Assembly: GCA_944354535.1 (NCBI GenBank) | Contig: CALVPY010000002.1 | Location: forward strand, 1-64,000 | Reading direction: 5' to 3' | DNA: 64,000 bases | DNA from: an uncultured Clostridia bacterium | GTDB taxonomy: Bacteria > Bacillota > Clostridia > Christensenellales > Borkfalkiaceae | In this document: positions 10,301 through 19,870 of the stretch, piece by piece | Numbering within the stretch: position 1 is the first letter of the stretch | How the letters are laid out: the number at the start of each line of letters is the position of its first letter | The notes under the pieces: model-generated | The model's input: only the letters and a program-made list of their open reading frames with translations | Databases searched by the model: none | Told to the model about the DNA's origin: nothing | Made by a program: the position numbers and the translations under genes

Positions 10301-11338
10301 TTCGCTCACGCCGTCCACTTCCTTTCTGCCGTCGCCGAACACCGTCGTACCCAGGGTAGGGAAATCGCCGAGGAAGGCAACTTCCAGCACGGAAGGCGTA
10401 TTGAGCGCATTGTCCCCGATGGACGTGACCGATGCGGGAACGGTGACGAAGGTGACGTTGCTTCCCACAAAGGCATCCGCCCCGATGGAGACGACATTGC
10501 CGAGCTCGATCGCCACGAGCGCGCTCTCCTCAAAGGCGCCCTCGCCGATCGCAGCGGAGCTTGCGCTCATATCGACAAAGAGAACGTTCGTGTTTCCGTA
10601 GAAGGCAAATGCGCCGACGTTCGTCACGGAAGCGGGGATGATGACTTCGGAAGCTTCCATCGAACGCAGCCCGTATTCCGCGATCTCCGTCACGGCCTTG
10701 CCGTCGTATTCCGCGGGGATCTCGACCGTGCCTTCAAATTCATAGCCCTCTTTCGCGGAGACCGACCACGTTCCGTCTGCCGTCTCTTCGAACAGAATAC
10801 CGTTCTGACCGACCGCCCATTTGGCATACAGGGTGATGTTAGCCGTAATGGTCTCGGCGGCAAAGTCGAACTCCTGTCCCTCCGAGCAGGCCTCGTCTTT
10901 ATACCAGCCCATGAAAAGATAGCCGTCTAATGTAGGCTCTGCAGGCTCCGTTGCCTTTTCGCCCTCTTCGACCGTCTGCGATTGGACAGATGATCCCTCG
11001 CCCGTATCAAATGTAACAACATATTGAGCGGCAGCCTCTTCCCACTTGGCATACAGGGTGATGTTTGCCGTAATGGTCTCGGCGGCAAAGTCGAACTCCT
11101 GCCCATCCGAGCAGGCCTCGTCTTTATACCAACCCGCAAAGACAAATCCTTCCAAAGTAGGATCTTCGGGTTCCGTTGCCTTTTCGCCCTCATCGATCGT
11201 CTGCGAAGCGACAGCCGTGCCCGCGCCCGCGTCAAACGTGACGACATATTGGACGGTCTGATCGCTGCACGCAGCCGCGATCAGGGAGAACACAGCCGCG
11301 ACCACAAACGTGATGAGCGTTAAAAGTCTCTTTTTCAT
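7349..11338 (-). CDS. Giant InlB/BspA-repeat lipoprotein
   Basis: 1329 residues. A signal peptide (MKKRLLTLITFVVAAVFSLI) ends in AAAC, a lipobox with Ala at -3, so lipid anchoring of the Cys is likely. Residues about 30-175 hold two near-identical InlB B-type repeats (GWYKDEACS). From about 190 to 600 come BspA-type leucine-rich units (VTSIGDNAL, IGDFAFGNNS). The remaining 700 residues are beta-rich, with many GT, SY and TY stretches and no recognised catalytic motif. This should be an exported adhesin or binding protein. GAGGAGGAACT precedes the ATG. It is the last gene of the operon, 100 bases after the small tail-anchored protein; no separate promoter was seen. The InlB domain arrangement is shared with the neighbouring regulator. 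Confidence 0.82.
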   Translation of the reverse strand: MKKRLLTLITFVVAAVFSLIAAACSDQTVQYVVTFDAGAGTAVASQTIDEGEKATEPEDPTLEGFVFAGWYKDEACSDGQEFDFAAETITANITLYAKWEEAAAQYVVTFDTGEGSSVQSQTVEEGEKATEPAEPTLDGYLFMGWYKDEACSEGQEFDFAAETITANITLYAKWAVGQNGILFEETADGTWSVSAKEGYEFEGTVEIPAEYDGKAVTEIAEYGLRSMEASEVIIPASVTNVGAFAFYGNTNVLFVDMSASSAAIGEGAFEESALVAIELGNVVSIGADAFVGSNVTFVTVPASVTSIGDNALNTPSVLEVAFLGDFPTLGTTVFGDGRKEVDGVSERITVYASAESWDKLIEGAEGADDLEKITAVTGIEAAYIQESDMQAAAEFVGLYTGDVKVVMGVGEYAAVVSAEEVAVVETYGTGAVFTDLGDVVNRKTYVLDAENRTAAYAAPAEDGSVISGNTLYDYVGTQVVYNVPEEVTAVAPGAGVFNPNVRYVVFGDNVTEIGDYAFFNGNVFGVIFGTGIENIGDFAFGNNSYMTEIVFLGETAPKMVGAGAFCYLSETGFIPVTYMTDSYEPALIWTPLAYEDNSWYGTKSEVGEFLAAFNAGLEELGDMVAKDGNGDPIRYVDQSGGMFAQLTTSGFDAADTVYEAEFGTITMIGTDTHYMLVTLNAGDYDGKGVYEGTAYAYWNYTTGDDDEGSPVRVQIMYDYASAGEMRSFFAYGKFEDGKFVSRGGEYGVFGELGKEIVSIDGYGSIVYTDKDGLTYEGTYTAEGEKLTVTGIPAFTEVTFTAGEGSATAIKYGDAELTALGAEAGVFYDYANRAILELDGKSFTEGDVTYSGRLTLTYNGEVVSDAVPYTLEGSSIKFDLNGVAKTWDYSRVASDYVVKGYYDENYTTQLKFIVETATELRNTYAGELGELFLDGYFNASIGENEYTYTLFGNGTSLILFDGAECVEVLYLDIEAKSYTVASAPEAGMFYSGSSSSYRVYFDGQGNLVYFSGSYTYGTYEYDAETKEIKAWINTQNDAKNNGWLDLDKGYGYLVYDYYGDTYMAIGRQPFDASIYPSVMTYTQKDGVWSGSSTSLTVYRSGSVFFLQAYGYPFAVVEAASLTDGTTFKATLTSSSFTDLEITFTIHVDASGTLSLTAGIDYAGGTEIVAAGDTEYVFCWLNEEKTMLGIYENSTYPSSVFCDEIEWENGGKDFAAEVLDMSDGDYFAIVVTGYGTDEMQVSVKSSSSSLYDSSDGAEYKYYRINIYSDTELWVSNSNVEGAPGPEVAKYTAEEKDGVTYYTFTSTATQMVVTFHWNGSYFTVDSEVPVNA

Positions 11339-11438
11339 AGTTCCTCCTCAAAAATTAGTTATTCTTCCATTCAGCCTCTCTGCGGGAGGCGGCGGAACTT
11401 GTTCGGCGGACCGCCGTCCCGGCCGGAGAGAGATCGCC

Positions 11439-11735
11439 TCACGGTCTGAACCACAGATACATGATCAGAAAGAGCACGACGCACAGCCCCACGAGGAAGG
11501 CGAGTGCCGGCAGGGCCGCGCGCAGGCCGCCCAAAAATGCAGCCCTGCGCTCCTCCCCGCTCATCCTGAGATCGTCTTTCTTCTGCTCTTTTTCCAGCTT
11601 TTTCTTCTCTCTTGCGGCGAGCTGCCTGTCGCTGTACACATGGCCGAATCTTCCGATCCTGCTCATGTCGGCGATGGTGCGCCCGTCGTCATAATAGACG
11701 ATCTTCTCTTTCTTCTTCTTTCCCTTCTCAGCCAT
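11439..11735 (-). CDS. Small tail-anchored basic membrane protein
   Basis: 98 residues. The N-terminal two thirds are strongly charged (KGKKKKEK, LAAREKKKLEKEQKK) with a conserved-looking IVYYDDGRTIADMS stretch. A single C-terminal hydrophobic span (ALPALAFLVGLCVVLFLIMY) is followed by RP. That predicts a cytoplasmic head and a C-terminal membrane anchor. The start codon overlaps the end of the protease gene by 8 bases, so translation is probably coupled. Function unknown; it may help with export or assembly of the large surface proteins made from the same transcript. Confidence 0.7.
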   Translation of the reverse strand: MAEKGKKKKEKIVYYDDGRTIADMSRIGRFGHVYSDRQLAAREKKKLEKEQKKDDLRMSGEERRAAFLGGLRAALPALAFLVGLCVVLFLIMYLWFRP

Positions 11736-14700
11736 TGCGCTTTTTCCTTGCGATCAGGAAAACAGCTGCCGCGGCACCGCCGACGACAAGGACTCCGCCT
11801 ACACAGATGAGAACGATCGCCCATGCGGGAAGCCCGCCCTGCTCTTCGGGGGAGACGGGCCCGGGGCCCACATCTCCGGAAGCCGTCACCCGGATGCTCA
11901 CGCTCGTCACGGCGCCGTCGTAAGAGATCTCGACATAGCTGTTGTTGACCGTGAGCGGCTGTTCGGGATAGGTAAAGCCTTCCGTCACTTCGATCTCCGA
12001 GAAATCATCGTAGATGACCTTCAGGACGAGCCCTTCGGCATCGAAGACCTCCCCTTCCGTATAGACGGTCTTGGAAGGATCCTTCAGGACGGTGATCTTG
12101 CTTACCACGGGCTCATCGCCGAGGAGCGAACGCACCTCGCGCATCACGCGCTCCGTCTCGATCAGGGCGTCCTGCAATTCCTGCGAAATGAAGGAAAGCT
12201 GCACGGGATCAGAGACATCATTGAACGCGCGCCTTGCAGCCGTCACCTTAGCCTTGTACTCGGCAAGCAGCTGCGTATCCTTAGACTCTTTGAGCGCTTC
12301 GAACTGTTCGACCGAGGGCATCTCCTCCAGCAGCGAGACGGCAAGCTTGGTCAGAGCGTCTGCGACGGGAGCCTCCTTTTCGACCGTCTCGAAATAATCG
12401 GTGTAGACGGGGCTGTCGAACCCGGAAGCATTCTCCGGATAATGCAGCGTCAGGCCGAAGGAATTATCCTCCAAATAGAGCTGCAAGGCAAGGTAATCGA
12501 AGAAGTTTGCATAGTAGATCGCGCCCTCGCCGATCGCCCCGAACACCAGATACTCATAGGTATCGGCATCGTAATCGTAGGGATCGACATATTTTGACTC
12601 CAGCACGGGAGCGCTCAGGCCGAGGAAGGTGAAATCCTTTGCCCCGCAGCGATAGAACGCCTTATCGCCGATCGCTTCGAGGGATGCGGGAAGCGTGATC
12701 TCCGTCAGGGCGGAGACGCTGTCGAAGGCGTTTTCACCGATGCGCACCGTTCCGTCGGGGACGGTATAAGAGGTACCGCTCTTCCCCGCAGGATAGACGA
12801 GGAGCTCCAGCCCGCCGTCTTCGAGCACGCGGAAGAGCACGCCGTCCACAGTCTTATAATCATCGTAGGCGCGTTCCAGCGAGACCGACGTCAGCGCGGG
12901 ATCGGCGGTAAAGGCGCCCTCGCCGATATAGGTGACGGAAGCGGGCACCGTAAATTCGCCCTCCAGCAGGGTATAGCCGAACGCGTGCGCGCCGATATGT
13001 ACCGCTTCGGGGATGGAGACGGAGGTCAGATTGCTCAGCCAGAAGGCATAATCACCGATATGCTCCGCCGCGGGGAGCGAGACCCGATCGAACCTCTTGG
13101 TGAGCGTAAAGGCGTAATCGCCGATCGTCTTCAGCGAAGAGAGATCGTGATCGCCGAGGAAAGCGCAGCCGTAGAAGGCATAGTCTCCCACTTCCGTCAC
13201 TTTGGAAAGATCGAGGCCGGACGAGATGCCCTCATGCCCGCCCAGAGAGAAGCAGTTGTAGAAAGCATACTCACCCACCTTGACCGCATCCTTCAGGTTG
13301 ACGCCCGCCAGATATTCGCAGTTATAGAAGAGATAGGCTCCGATCTCGCGGATGCAGGCGGAGAGAGAATCGGGAATATGGACGGTCACGAGCGTCACAT
13401 TGGGCTGCTCGTAATAGAAAGTCTCCGTTCCCAGCGTCGTCGCCCCTTCGGGGAAGCTGACCGTCTCGAGAGAGGAGTACGCCTGATACTGCGTGATGCC
13501 GGTGCTCGTATCTTCCACGAACAGCGCGGAAGAGAAGGTACGGCGGCCGAGCGACGTGACTTTCGGCATCCTGACCGAGACGAGGTCGTAGCAGGCGCCG
13601 AACGTCTCGTCCCCCATGCTCACGATCGCCGTATCGGAAAGGTCGGCACTCGTGAGCTTTGTTCCGTAGAACACGCGGTTGGCAAGCGCCGTGATGCGCT
13701 CCCCGTCAAAAGTCACATCCGAAAGTGCGGAGTTGGCAAACAGTTCGTCGGGCAGCTCGGTCACAAGGCAGGTGATATCCGCCTTCGTCAGCGACGTGCA
13801 GTTCTTGAACGCCCCTTTGCCGAGGAAGCTAACGCTTTCGGGAAGGTCGATCTCCGTGATCCCGCTTCCCGAGAACGCATAGCTGCCGATCTTTTCGAGC
13901 TTGCTTCCCTCTGCAAAAGCGACCGAGTTCAGCCTCTCGTTCCCCGCAAACGCGCCCGTGCCGATGATGCGCACGCCGGCGGGAACTTCAAACTGCGTCT
14001 TATCCTGCATCAGCCAGACGAGCTCGGTCTTCGCCTCGTCGGCATAATAAGCTCCGTCCTCCACCGTATAGCGCTCTCCCGCGAATTCGACTTCGGTAAT
14101 GCGGCAGCCGGCGAAGGCAGAAGCGCTCATGAAGGTAAACTCGTCCGTATCGGTATAGACGATCTTAGAAAGCGAGGTACACCCCTTGAACATATTCTCC
14201 GCAAGAGGCGTATAGCGGGAAAGCGTCACTTCCGAAAGCGCCGTGCAGCCCTCGAAGGCACCCGCGCCCACCGAACGCACCAGACTGAGATCGATGCTCT
14301 CAAGCGCCGTGCAGCCCGCAAACGCGCACGACTTGACGGTCCCGATGCGGGGCGCCTCATAGCGGATCTGATCGGGGGAAAGCGAGACGACGGACGTGAC
14401 ATCCATATCGAGAGCGGGATCGGTAACGGCGACCGTGCGGACGGTCTTGAGCGAAACACAGCCGCGGAAGCTGTCCGGACCGAACGTCACCGCCGTCGAA
14501 CGCAGTTCAATGGTCTCGAGCGCCGGGCAGTCCGCAAAGGCGCCGGTATAGACGTAAGTCAGCGTTTCGGGCAGGATAAGCCGCTTGAGCGCCGTCATGC
14601 CCGAAAGCGCGCCCTCCCGGATATCCGAACAGGGTTCGGAGATCTCGAGCACTTCGATGTTGTCGTTGCCCGTGAAGGCCTCTTCGTCGATATAGTAAAC

Positions 14701-17700
14701 ATTGAGGTCGCGCGGAACGACGACCGTTCCGCCGGTACCGTGATAGGAGCGCAGGATGCCGCCCTCGACATAGAAATCGGAACCGACGGCAAGCGTCACC
14801 GAAACGGTATAGGGCTGATATTCTCCCTGGTAGGTCGCCCGCACCGTCGTTGACCCCTCTTTCAGCGTCCTGACGATGCCGTTTTCATCGACGGAGGCGA
14901 TATCGGGACGGGTCGAGGTGTACGTCACCTGGATATCCTGCGGGAAATACCACGGCTCGACATGGAGGCCGAGGTCGATGGTCTCGTTCGGATGGACTTT
15001 CACCGTTGCATTGGTGGCATCCTGCATCGAATCGTTCTCCGAAACGATGAGCCCGAAGCGCAGCGACTCGATGGTCGGCAGCGGATCTTCCTCGCCCGTG
15101 ACTTTGACGAAGATCTCCGCATAAGGACGCGAACGATCTGCGGATGAAGCCGCATAGACCGTGATGAGCGCCGTCCCCTCGCTTCTTCCGATCACCTCTC
15201 CGTCCTTGACTTCGGCAACGGCGGGACGGTTAGAAGTCCAATAATATCCTGTGGGCGAAGCATCGGCGGGCCGGATCTCGGGCGTCAGCTGAGCGACTTC
15301 GTTGATGTTGAGCGTGATCTCTTCCTGCGCAAAGGAGATCTCGTCGGGGAATTCGATGGCATCGGAAAGATCCTGCATCCCCTGCTCTGCATACTTTCCG
15401 CCCGTCGTGAGCTTGTACAGCGAGGCGTTGAGGGCATAGTCGTCCACCTGAACGAAGATCTCGTCGATGTCGTCGTAGTACTCGGTGATGTCCATGCTCA
15501 CGGTCGTCACGCTGTTCTTGCCGCCGCGCACGGGTTCGGCATAGCCGGTCAGAAGGCACACTTCGTCCTTTTCTTCGTCCAGATAGCACAAGAGGACGGA
15601 CTGTGCATACTGATTGTCATACACTTCAAGGTCGAGGAAGACGTTATACTTGGTCTCCTTGTCCTCGGTATAGGGCTCGAAACGGATCTTGTATCCGCGC
15701 ACTTCGGGCGCCTGCGTATCGATATTGAACGTGAACGAGAAGGTATTTTCCTCCCGCTGTACGGTATCCTCTCTGCCGAGCGCCGAATCGAGCGTCCCGT
15801 TCATGGTAAACACATAGCTGCGGTTATTGGAAAGGTTGAGGTCGGCAGGATTGAATTCGAGTTTGATCATCGAGGGATTGATGCTTCCCCCCGCCGCATA
15901 CGCCTTGGAGACGTTTGCACGGTTCTCGTAATAGACGACCTCCCCCGTCACGGCATCCTTGATCTCAAGTTCCATGTGCTTTGCCGCACGGAGCATGCCC
16001 GCATAGATGCAGTAGAGCTCGTAGACCGTGTGATTGTACTCGGAATCGTACATGGAGATCGCACATTTGTCCGTATCGGCATACATCTCGTCGTACCCTT
16101 CGGGCAGCTCGTAGACGTATTCGCCGAGCGGGATAAGGTACTCGTCGTTGTAATATGTTCCGAGCGGCTGCGTCAGGAAGATGCTCTCCGTCGGCTTTTC
16201 GTCGTCCGGGATGGAATCGTCCTGCATGATCTGAGCCATTTCGAACTTATCGTAGTCGAACATGGGCGCATCGAACCAGTCGCCGTAAAATGCAAGATAG
16301 GGAATGTTGAGGTCGATCTCGGCGGCATCGCCCGTGACGTCGGAGAGATAGATGAAACCCTCCACATACATCCCGTTTTCAAAGTTATCGTCAAGATAAG
16401 CTTTGGCGGAAGCGTCCAGCGTGAGGGTGAGCGTCACGGAAGCCGTTCCGCCCGCTTCGAGGACGATGCGCCCGTCCTTCACTTCGGTCCCGTCCGCCGT
16501 CATCGTGTAAGAACTGCGGTCATTGAGCATATAAGCGCGCTCGGCGACCGTTCTGTTGTCGGAGGCGACCGTTTCGCTGAACACGTCGAGGGAAAGATCG
16601 TATCTCCTTTCTCTGTCGGAAAGGTTGTTGAGCGTAAAGGTCATCGTATAGACGCCCTTCCGCTCGGGATCGTCGCCGAGCTCGATCTTCGCCTTGTCCG
16701 TCGCCTCCACAGAGACGTACGCCTGCGTATCGATCGCATTTTTGATATTGGCAAGCCCGGCGCCCTGCTTCCTCGGGGAATAGGGATCGCCGAACTCATT
16801 CAGCGCGATGGTCGCCGTGCTCATGACCTCCTGATAGGCAAGGGTGAGCCTGTCCGACTCGCTGAGCTCGGGCTGCGTCACTCTGAGATGGTGCAGAATA
16901 AGCGCCATCGCTCCCGCCATATTGGGCGTCGCCATGGAGGTACCGCTGTATTCCGCCCAGCCGCCCGGCACGGAGGAAGTGATCTCTCCGCCGTGCGCCG
17001 TGATCTCCGGCTTGAGCTCCAGCGAAGGCGTAGGCCCCCAGGAGGAGAATGAAGACATGAAGGGCCCTGCCTTATAGTCGCGGCTCAAAAGAAGCTTGCC
17101 CGTCCTTCCGCTGCCCGAAGCGCCCGCTGCGAGCTGCCTGCCGATCTCCATGGTAACGGAGCAGGTCGGGATGGGGTTTTTATCTTCGCCGAGCGACATC
17201 TGCACGGTACCCGTCACATTGTTGTAAATGATACAGGCGGCAGCGCCGCGCTGTTTTGCCGTGCTCATCTTCTCTTCGAACGAGACGTCGCCGCCGCGCG
17301 AAACGAGCGCGATCTTTCCCGTGACGTTGAGGCCGATGTAGTTGCTCGAACGCCCGTATCCGGGGATCGAGACATACTCCATCTCCAGGATCCCGTCCTT
17401 TGAGACTCTGTCGCCGAACTTCTTGAACATTTCATCGAGGAAGTTCTGCGGATTGCCGTTGCCGTCCGCGGCATTGGTAAAGTAAGCGTACGTCTCGTAC
17501 TCCGTTCCCTGATTGCCGAGCATATAGGGAGCGGGCTGGCCTTCGATGGAGGCAACGGAGAGCGCTTCGGGATAGGTAGACGGCGAACCGACCGTACCCG
17601 AATCGGGATCGCTCGTCAGATTGGTACCCGTCGGGCCGCCGTAGCCGGAAGAATAATCGTTGCTGGCCGCGACGACGAGGCTGATCCCCTCTTCCCGCAG

Positions 17701-18867
17701 CGCGCTGTAGACCTCCTGTGTATAGGCATCCCCGTCCGAAGAAAAGCCCGCCGACGAACCAAGGCTCATATTGATGACGTCCACGCCCAATTTTGCGCAG
17801 TCTTCCAAAGCGGCAAGGATATCCACCGTCTCGGCGCCGCCGAGCGCCATGCTTTGGTCGTCGTCGGTGAACACCTTGCAGATCGCAAGCTGTGCCTCGG
17901 GCGCAACGCCGACAAATTTCAGCGGCTCGCCGTAGTCGTCGAGGATGGGGTTGCCGTCGTTATCGAGCACCTCATCCACGCTGTTGCCCCCGATGATGCC
18001 GGCAACGTGCGTACCGTGCGTCGAGTAGGACGGAAAGACATCGGCGTCCTTATCGGCATAATCGTAGGCAAAGGGAACTTTTGCATTGTAGTAGACGTCG
18101 TCGACGGTAACGGAGTTATCGAACTGCAGGAGCCCTTTCCCGGAGCCGTCAAAGATCATGCTCTCCACATCATCCTTCGTCCGTGCGACCGTCTCTTCGT
18201 CGGGCATGACGGAAAACGCCTCGTGAGAGACGTCGAATCCCGTATCGAGCACGGCGACGATCGTTCCCTCGCCCGTATACTCGATGCCCTCCGTCTTATA
18301 GATGCCCGTATTCCAAACGAACGTCTCGTTGGTCGTTACAGATTTGGGAGCCGCGTAGTGCTCGGAGACGGCAACGCCCGCCACGCCGTCCAAAGAACAG
18401 ATGCGGGAAATATCCCCGTAGCGCACACGGATGCCCACCGCATTCTTGAACACGCTGTACGAATATTTATAGGTATAGTCGATCCCGACCCGGTCGAGCT
18501 GCTTCAAGAAGCGCTCTTGTTCCGCAGCGATGCGTTTTTCCTGCGCCGAACCCTGCGCGCTCTCCGCATATTCCGCAATGGAGCGGGAGGAACTGCCGCG
18601 GGCTTCCGTCAGGCTCTCCCCCTTCAGATCGACGAAGATCCAGAAAAGCTTATCCGAAGGGTAATCTTTCTGGCTCAGCAGATCGGAATTCATGAGAGAC
18701 TTCCGCAAATGCTCGGTTTCGTACTGCCCCGTCACGTTTTCCAGCCCGGCCGATTCGGCCGTGACGGACGGCTGAAGCGTCCCGCTGCTCAGAACGAGCC
18801 CGGACGCGAAACAAGCGGCCGTCAGAACGGAAAGAACGGGGGTCAAAATGCATTTAATTTTCCGCAT
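11728..18867 (-). CDS. Giant membrane-anchored subtilisin (S8) with BspA repeats
   Basis: 2379 residues from the ATG at 18867. A signal peptide is followed by a prodomain and an S8 peptidase domain with a complete triad by motif: Asp208 (VAVLDTGFD), His284 (HGTHVAG) and Ser644 (GTSMATPNMAG). A protease-associated insert (about 500-600) sits before the Ser. Next come fibronectin-like regions, a BIG2-type Ig domain (about 1230-1300), a long series of BspA/LRR_5 units (IGDYAF, VGEYAFYNC) and a BIG-type domain near the C-terminus. The end is LPAWAIVLICVGG...AVFLIARKKRNG: a membrane anchor with a basic stop, not an LPXTG sorting signal. The ATG lies inside the end of oppF (14-base overlap), so translation is coupled to the transporter; the longer upstream reading frame is not needed. 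It likely degrades proteins at the cell surface and feeds peptides to OppABCDF. Confidence 0.88.
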   Translation of the reverse strand: MRKIKCILTPVLSVLTAACFASGLVLSSGTLQPSVTAESAGLENVTGQYETEHLRKSLMNSDLLSQKDYPSDKLFWIFVDLKGESLTEARGSSSRSIAEYAESAQGSAQEKRIAAEQERFLKQLDRVGIDYTYKYSYSVFKNAVGIRVRYGDISRICSLDGVAGVAVSEHYAAPKSVTTNETFVWNTGIYKTEGIEYTGEGTIVAVLDTGFDVSHEAFSVMPDEETVARTKDDVESMIFDGSGKGLLQFDNSVTVDDVYYNAKVPFAYDYADKDADVFPSYSTHGTHVAGIIGGNSVDEVLDNDGNPILDDYGEPLKFVGVAPEAQLAICKVFTDDDQSMALGGAETVDILAALEDCAKLGVDVINMSLGSSAGFSSDGDAYTQEVYSALREEGISLVVAASNDYSSGYGGPTGTNLTSDPDSGTVGSPSTYPEALSVASIEGQPAPYMLGNQGTEYETYAYFTNAADGNGNPQNFLDEMFKKFGDRVSKDGILEMEYVSIPGYGRSSNYIGLNVTGKIALVSRGGDVSFEEKMSTAKQRGAAACIIYNNVTGTVQMSLGEDKNPIPTCSVTMEIGRQLAAGASGSGRTGKLLLSRDYKAGPFMSSFSSWGPTPSLELKPEITAHGGEITSSVPGGWAEYSGTSMATPNMAGAMALILHHLRVTQPELSESDRLTLAYQEVMSTATIALNEFGDPYSPRKQGAGLANIKNAIDTQAYVSVEATDKAKIELGDDPERKGVYTMTFTLNNLSDRERRYDLSLDVFSETVASDNRTVAERAYMLNDRSSYTMTADGTEVKDGRIVLEAGGTASVTLTLTLDASAKAYLDDNFENGMYVEGFIYLSDVTGDAAEIDLNIPYLAFYGDWFDAPMFDYDKFEMAQIMQDDSIPDDEKPTESIFLTQPLGTYYNDEYLIPLGEYVYELPEGYDEMYADTDKCAISMYDSEYNHTVYELYCIYAGMLRAAKHMELEIKDAVTGEVVYYENRANVSKAYAAGGSINPSMIKLEFNPADLNLSNNRSYVFTMNGTLDSALGREDTVQREENTFSFTFNIDTQAPEVRGYKIRFEPYTEDKETKYNVFLDLEVYDNQYAQSVLLCYLDEEKDEVCLLTGYAEPVRGGKNSVTTVSMDITEYYDDIDEIFVQVDDYALNASLYKLTTGGKYAEQGMQDLSDAIEFPDEISFAQEEITLNINEVAQLTPEIRPADASPTGYYWTSNRPAVAEVKDGEVIGRSEGTALITVYAASSADRSRPYAEIFVKVTGEEDPLPTIESLRFGLIVSENDSMQDATNATVKVHPNETIDLGLHVEPWYFPQDIQVTYTSTRPDIASVDENGIVRTLKEGSTTVRATYQGEYQPYTVSVTLAVGSDFYVEGGILRSYHGTGGTVVVPRDLNVYYIDEEAFTGNDNIEVLEISEPCSDIREGALSGMTALKRLILPETLTYVYTGAFADCPALETIELRSTAVTFGPDSFRGCVSLKTVRTVAVTDPALDMDVTSVVSLSPDQIRYEAPRIGTVKSCAFAGCTALESIDLSLVRSVGAGAFEGCTALSEVTLSRYTPLAENMFKGCTSLSKIVYTDTDEFTFMSASAFAGCRITEVEFAGERYTVEDGAYYADEAKTELVWLMQDKTQFEVPAGVRIIGTGAFAGNERLNSVAFAEGSKLEKIGSYAFSGSGITEIDLPESVSFLGKGAFKNCTSLTKADITCLVTELPDELFANSALSDVTFDGERITALANRVFYGTKLTSADLSDTAIVSMGDETFGACYDLVSVRMPKVTSLGRRTFSSALFVEDTSTGITQYQAYSSLETVSFPEGATTLGTETFYYEQPNVTLVTVHIPDSLSACIREIGAYLFYNCEYLAGVNLKDAVKVGEYAFYNCFSLGGHEGISSGLDLSKVTEVGDYAFYGCAFLGDHDLSSLKTIGDYAFTLTKRFDRVSLPAAEHIGDYAFWLSNLTSVSIPEAVHIGAHAFGYTLLEGEFTVPASVTYIGEGAFTADPALTSVSLERAYDDYKTVDGVLFRVLEDGGLELLVYPAGKSGTSYTVPDGTVRIGENAFDSVSALTEITLPASLEAIGDKAFYRCGAKDFTFLGLSAPVLESKYVDPYDYDADTYEYLVFGAIGEGAIYYANFFDYLALQLYLEDNSFGLTLHYPENASGFDSPVYTDYFETVEKEAPVADALTKLAVSLLEEMPSVEQFEALKESKDTQLLAEYKAKVTAARRAFNDVSDPVQLSFISQELQDALIETERVMREVRSLLGDEPVVSKITVLKDPSKTVYTEGEVFDAEGLVLKVIYDDFSEIEVTEGFTYPEQPLTVNNSYVEISYDGAVTSVSIRVTASGDVGPGPVSPEEQGGLPAWAIVLICVGGVLVVGGAAAAVFLIARKKRNG

Positions 18868-19870
18868 AGGTATGCTTCTGCTCCTCAATGTTGGTATTTT
18901 GTCCGCCGTGCAGATGGCAGGCGACATAGTGTCCGCCGCCCATATCGGCGAACTCGGGGACGATCTCCCTGCAAATATCCATACAGCGGCTGCACCGCGT
19001 GTGGAACTTACAGCCCTTGGGCGGATCGGCAGGGGAAGGGATATCCCCCGAAAGGATGATATGCTTGGTCACGACGTCGGGATCGGGAACGGGCACCGCC
19101 GAAAGCAGCGCCTCCGTATACGGATGCAGGGGATGATCGAAAATATCCCGTTTGGAGCCGTACTCCACCATCGAGCCGAGATACATGACGCCGATCTCAT
19201 CGGAAATATGCTCGACCACGGAAAGGTCGTGGGAAATGAAGATGTACGAGATCCCTTCCTGCTGCTGCAGATCGCGCAGAAGGTTGATGATCTGCGCCTG
19301 AATGGACACGTCGAGCGCCGAAACGGGCTCATCGCAGACGATCATTTTGGGGCGCAGCGCGAGAGCCCGTGCAATGCAGATCCTCTGCCGCTGCCCGCCC
19401 GAAAACTCGTGCGGGTAGCGCGAATAGTAGTAATCTTGCAGCCCGCACTGCTTCATGATCCCGACGATATAGTCCTTATACTCGTTCTTGGGAACGAGGT
19501 GATGCTCTTTCACCCCCTCTCCGATGAGCTCCCCTACCGGGAGGCGGGGGCTCAGGCTCGAATAGGGATCCTGAAAGATGATCTGCATCTCGGGGCGCAG
19601 CTTCCTGAGTTCGGAGGCCTTCATCCGGGCAATATCCCTGCCGCAGAAATCTATGGTGCCGGACGTCGCGGGATAGAGGCGCAGGATGGTCCTGCCCATC
19701 GTCGTTTTCCCGCAGCCGCTCTCGCCGACGATCCCCACCGTCTTGCCCCGTTCGAGCGTGAAAGAGACATCGTCTACGGCTTTGAGATAGCGCTGCGGCT
19801 TCCCGAAGGCGTTCGCATTGAGCGGAAAGTATTTTTTCAGATGTTCGACACGCAGGATCACTTCGCTCAT
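18854..19870 (-). CDS. oppF: Oligopeptide ABC transporter ATPase OppF
   Basis: 338 residues. Walker A is GESGCGKTTMG, the ABC signature is FSGGQRQR, Walker B is MIVCDEP, and the oligopeptide-type C-terminal Cys cluster (CKFHTRCSRCMDIC) is present. One of two ATPases that drive peptide import. The ATG overlaps the oppD stop codon (ATGA), and the 3' end contains the start of the subtilisin gene. The upstream in-frame region overlaps oppD and is not used. Confidence 0.93.
   Translation of the reverse strand: MSEVILRVEHLKKYFPLNANAFGKPQRYLKAVDDVSFTLERGKTVGIVGESGCGKTTMGRTILRLYPATSGTIDFCGRDIARMKASELRKLRPEMQIIFQDPYSSLSPRLPVGELIGEGVKEHHLVPKNEYKDYIVGIMKQCGLQDYYYSRYPHEFSGGQRQRICIARALALRPKMIVCDEPVSALDVSIQAQIINLLRDLQQQEGISYIFISHDLSVVEHISDEIGVMYLGSMVEYGSKRDIFDHPLHPYTEALLSAVPVPDPDVVTKHIILSGDIPSPADPPKGCKFHTRCSRCMDICREIVPEFADMGGGHYVACHLHGGQNTNIEEQKHTYAEN

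Noticed and set aside
7400..10930. A 1176-residue open frame on the plus strand opposite the 1329-aa lipoprotein
   Set aside because: Same artefact of codon composition; no signal peptide, domain or ribosome-binding site.
18868..18927. Longer start for the subtilisin gene (20 extra residues)
   Set aside because: The extra residues overlap oppF coding sequence, are not hydrophobic and would push the signal peptide away from the N-terminus.
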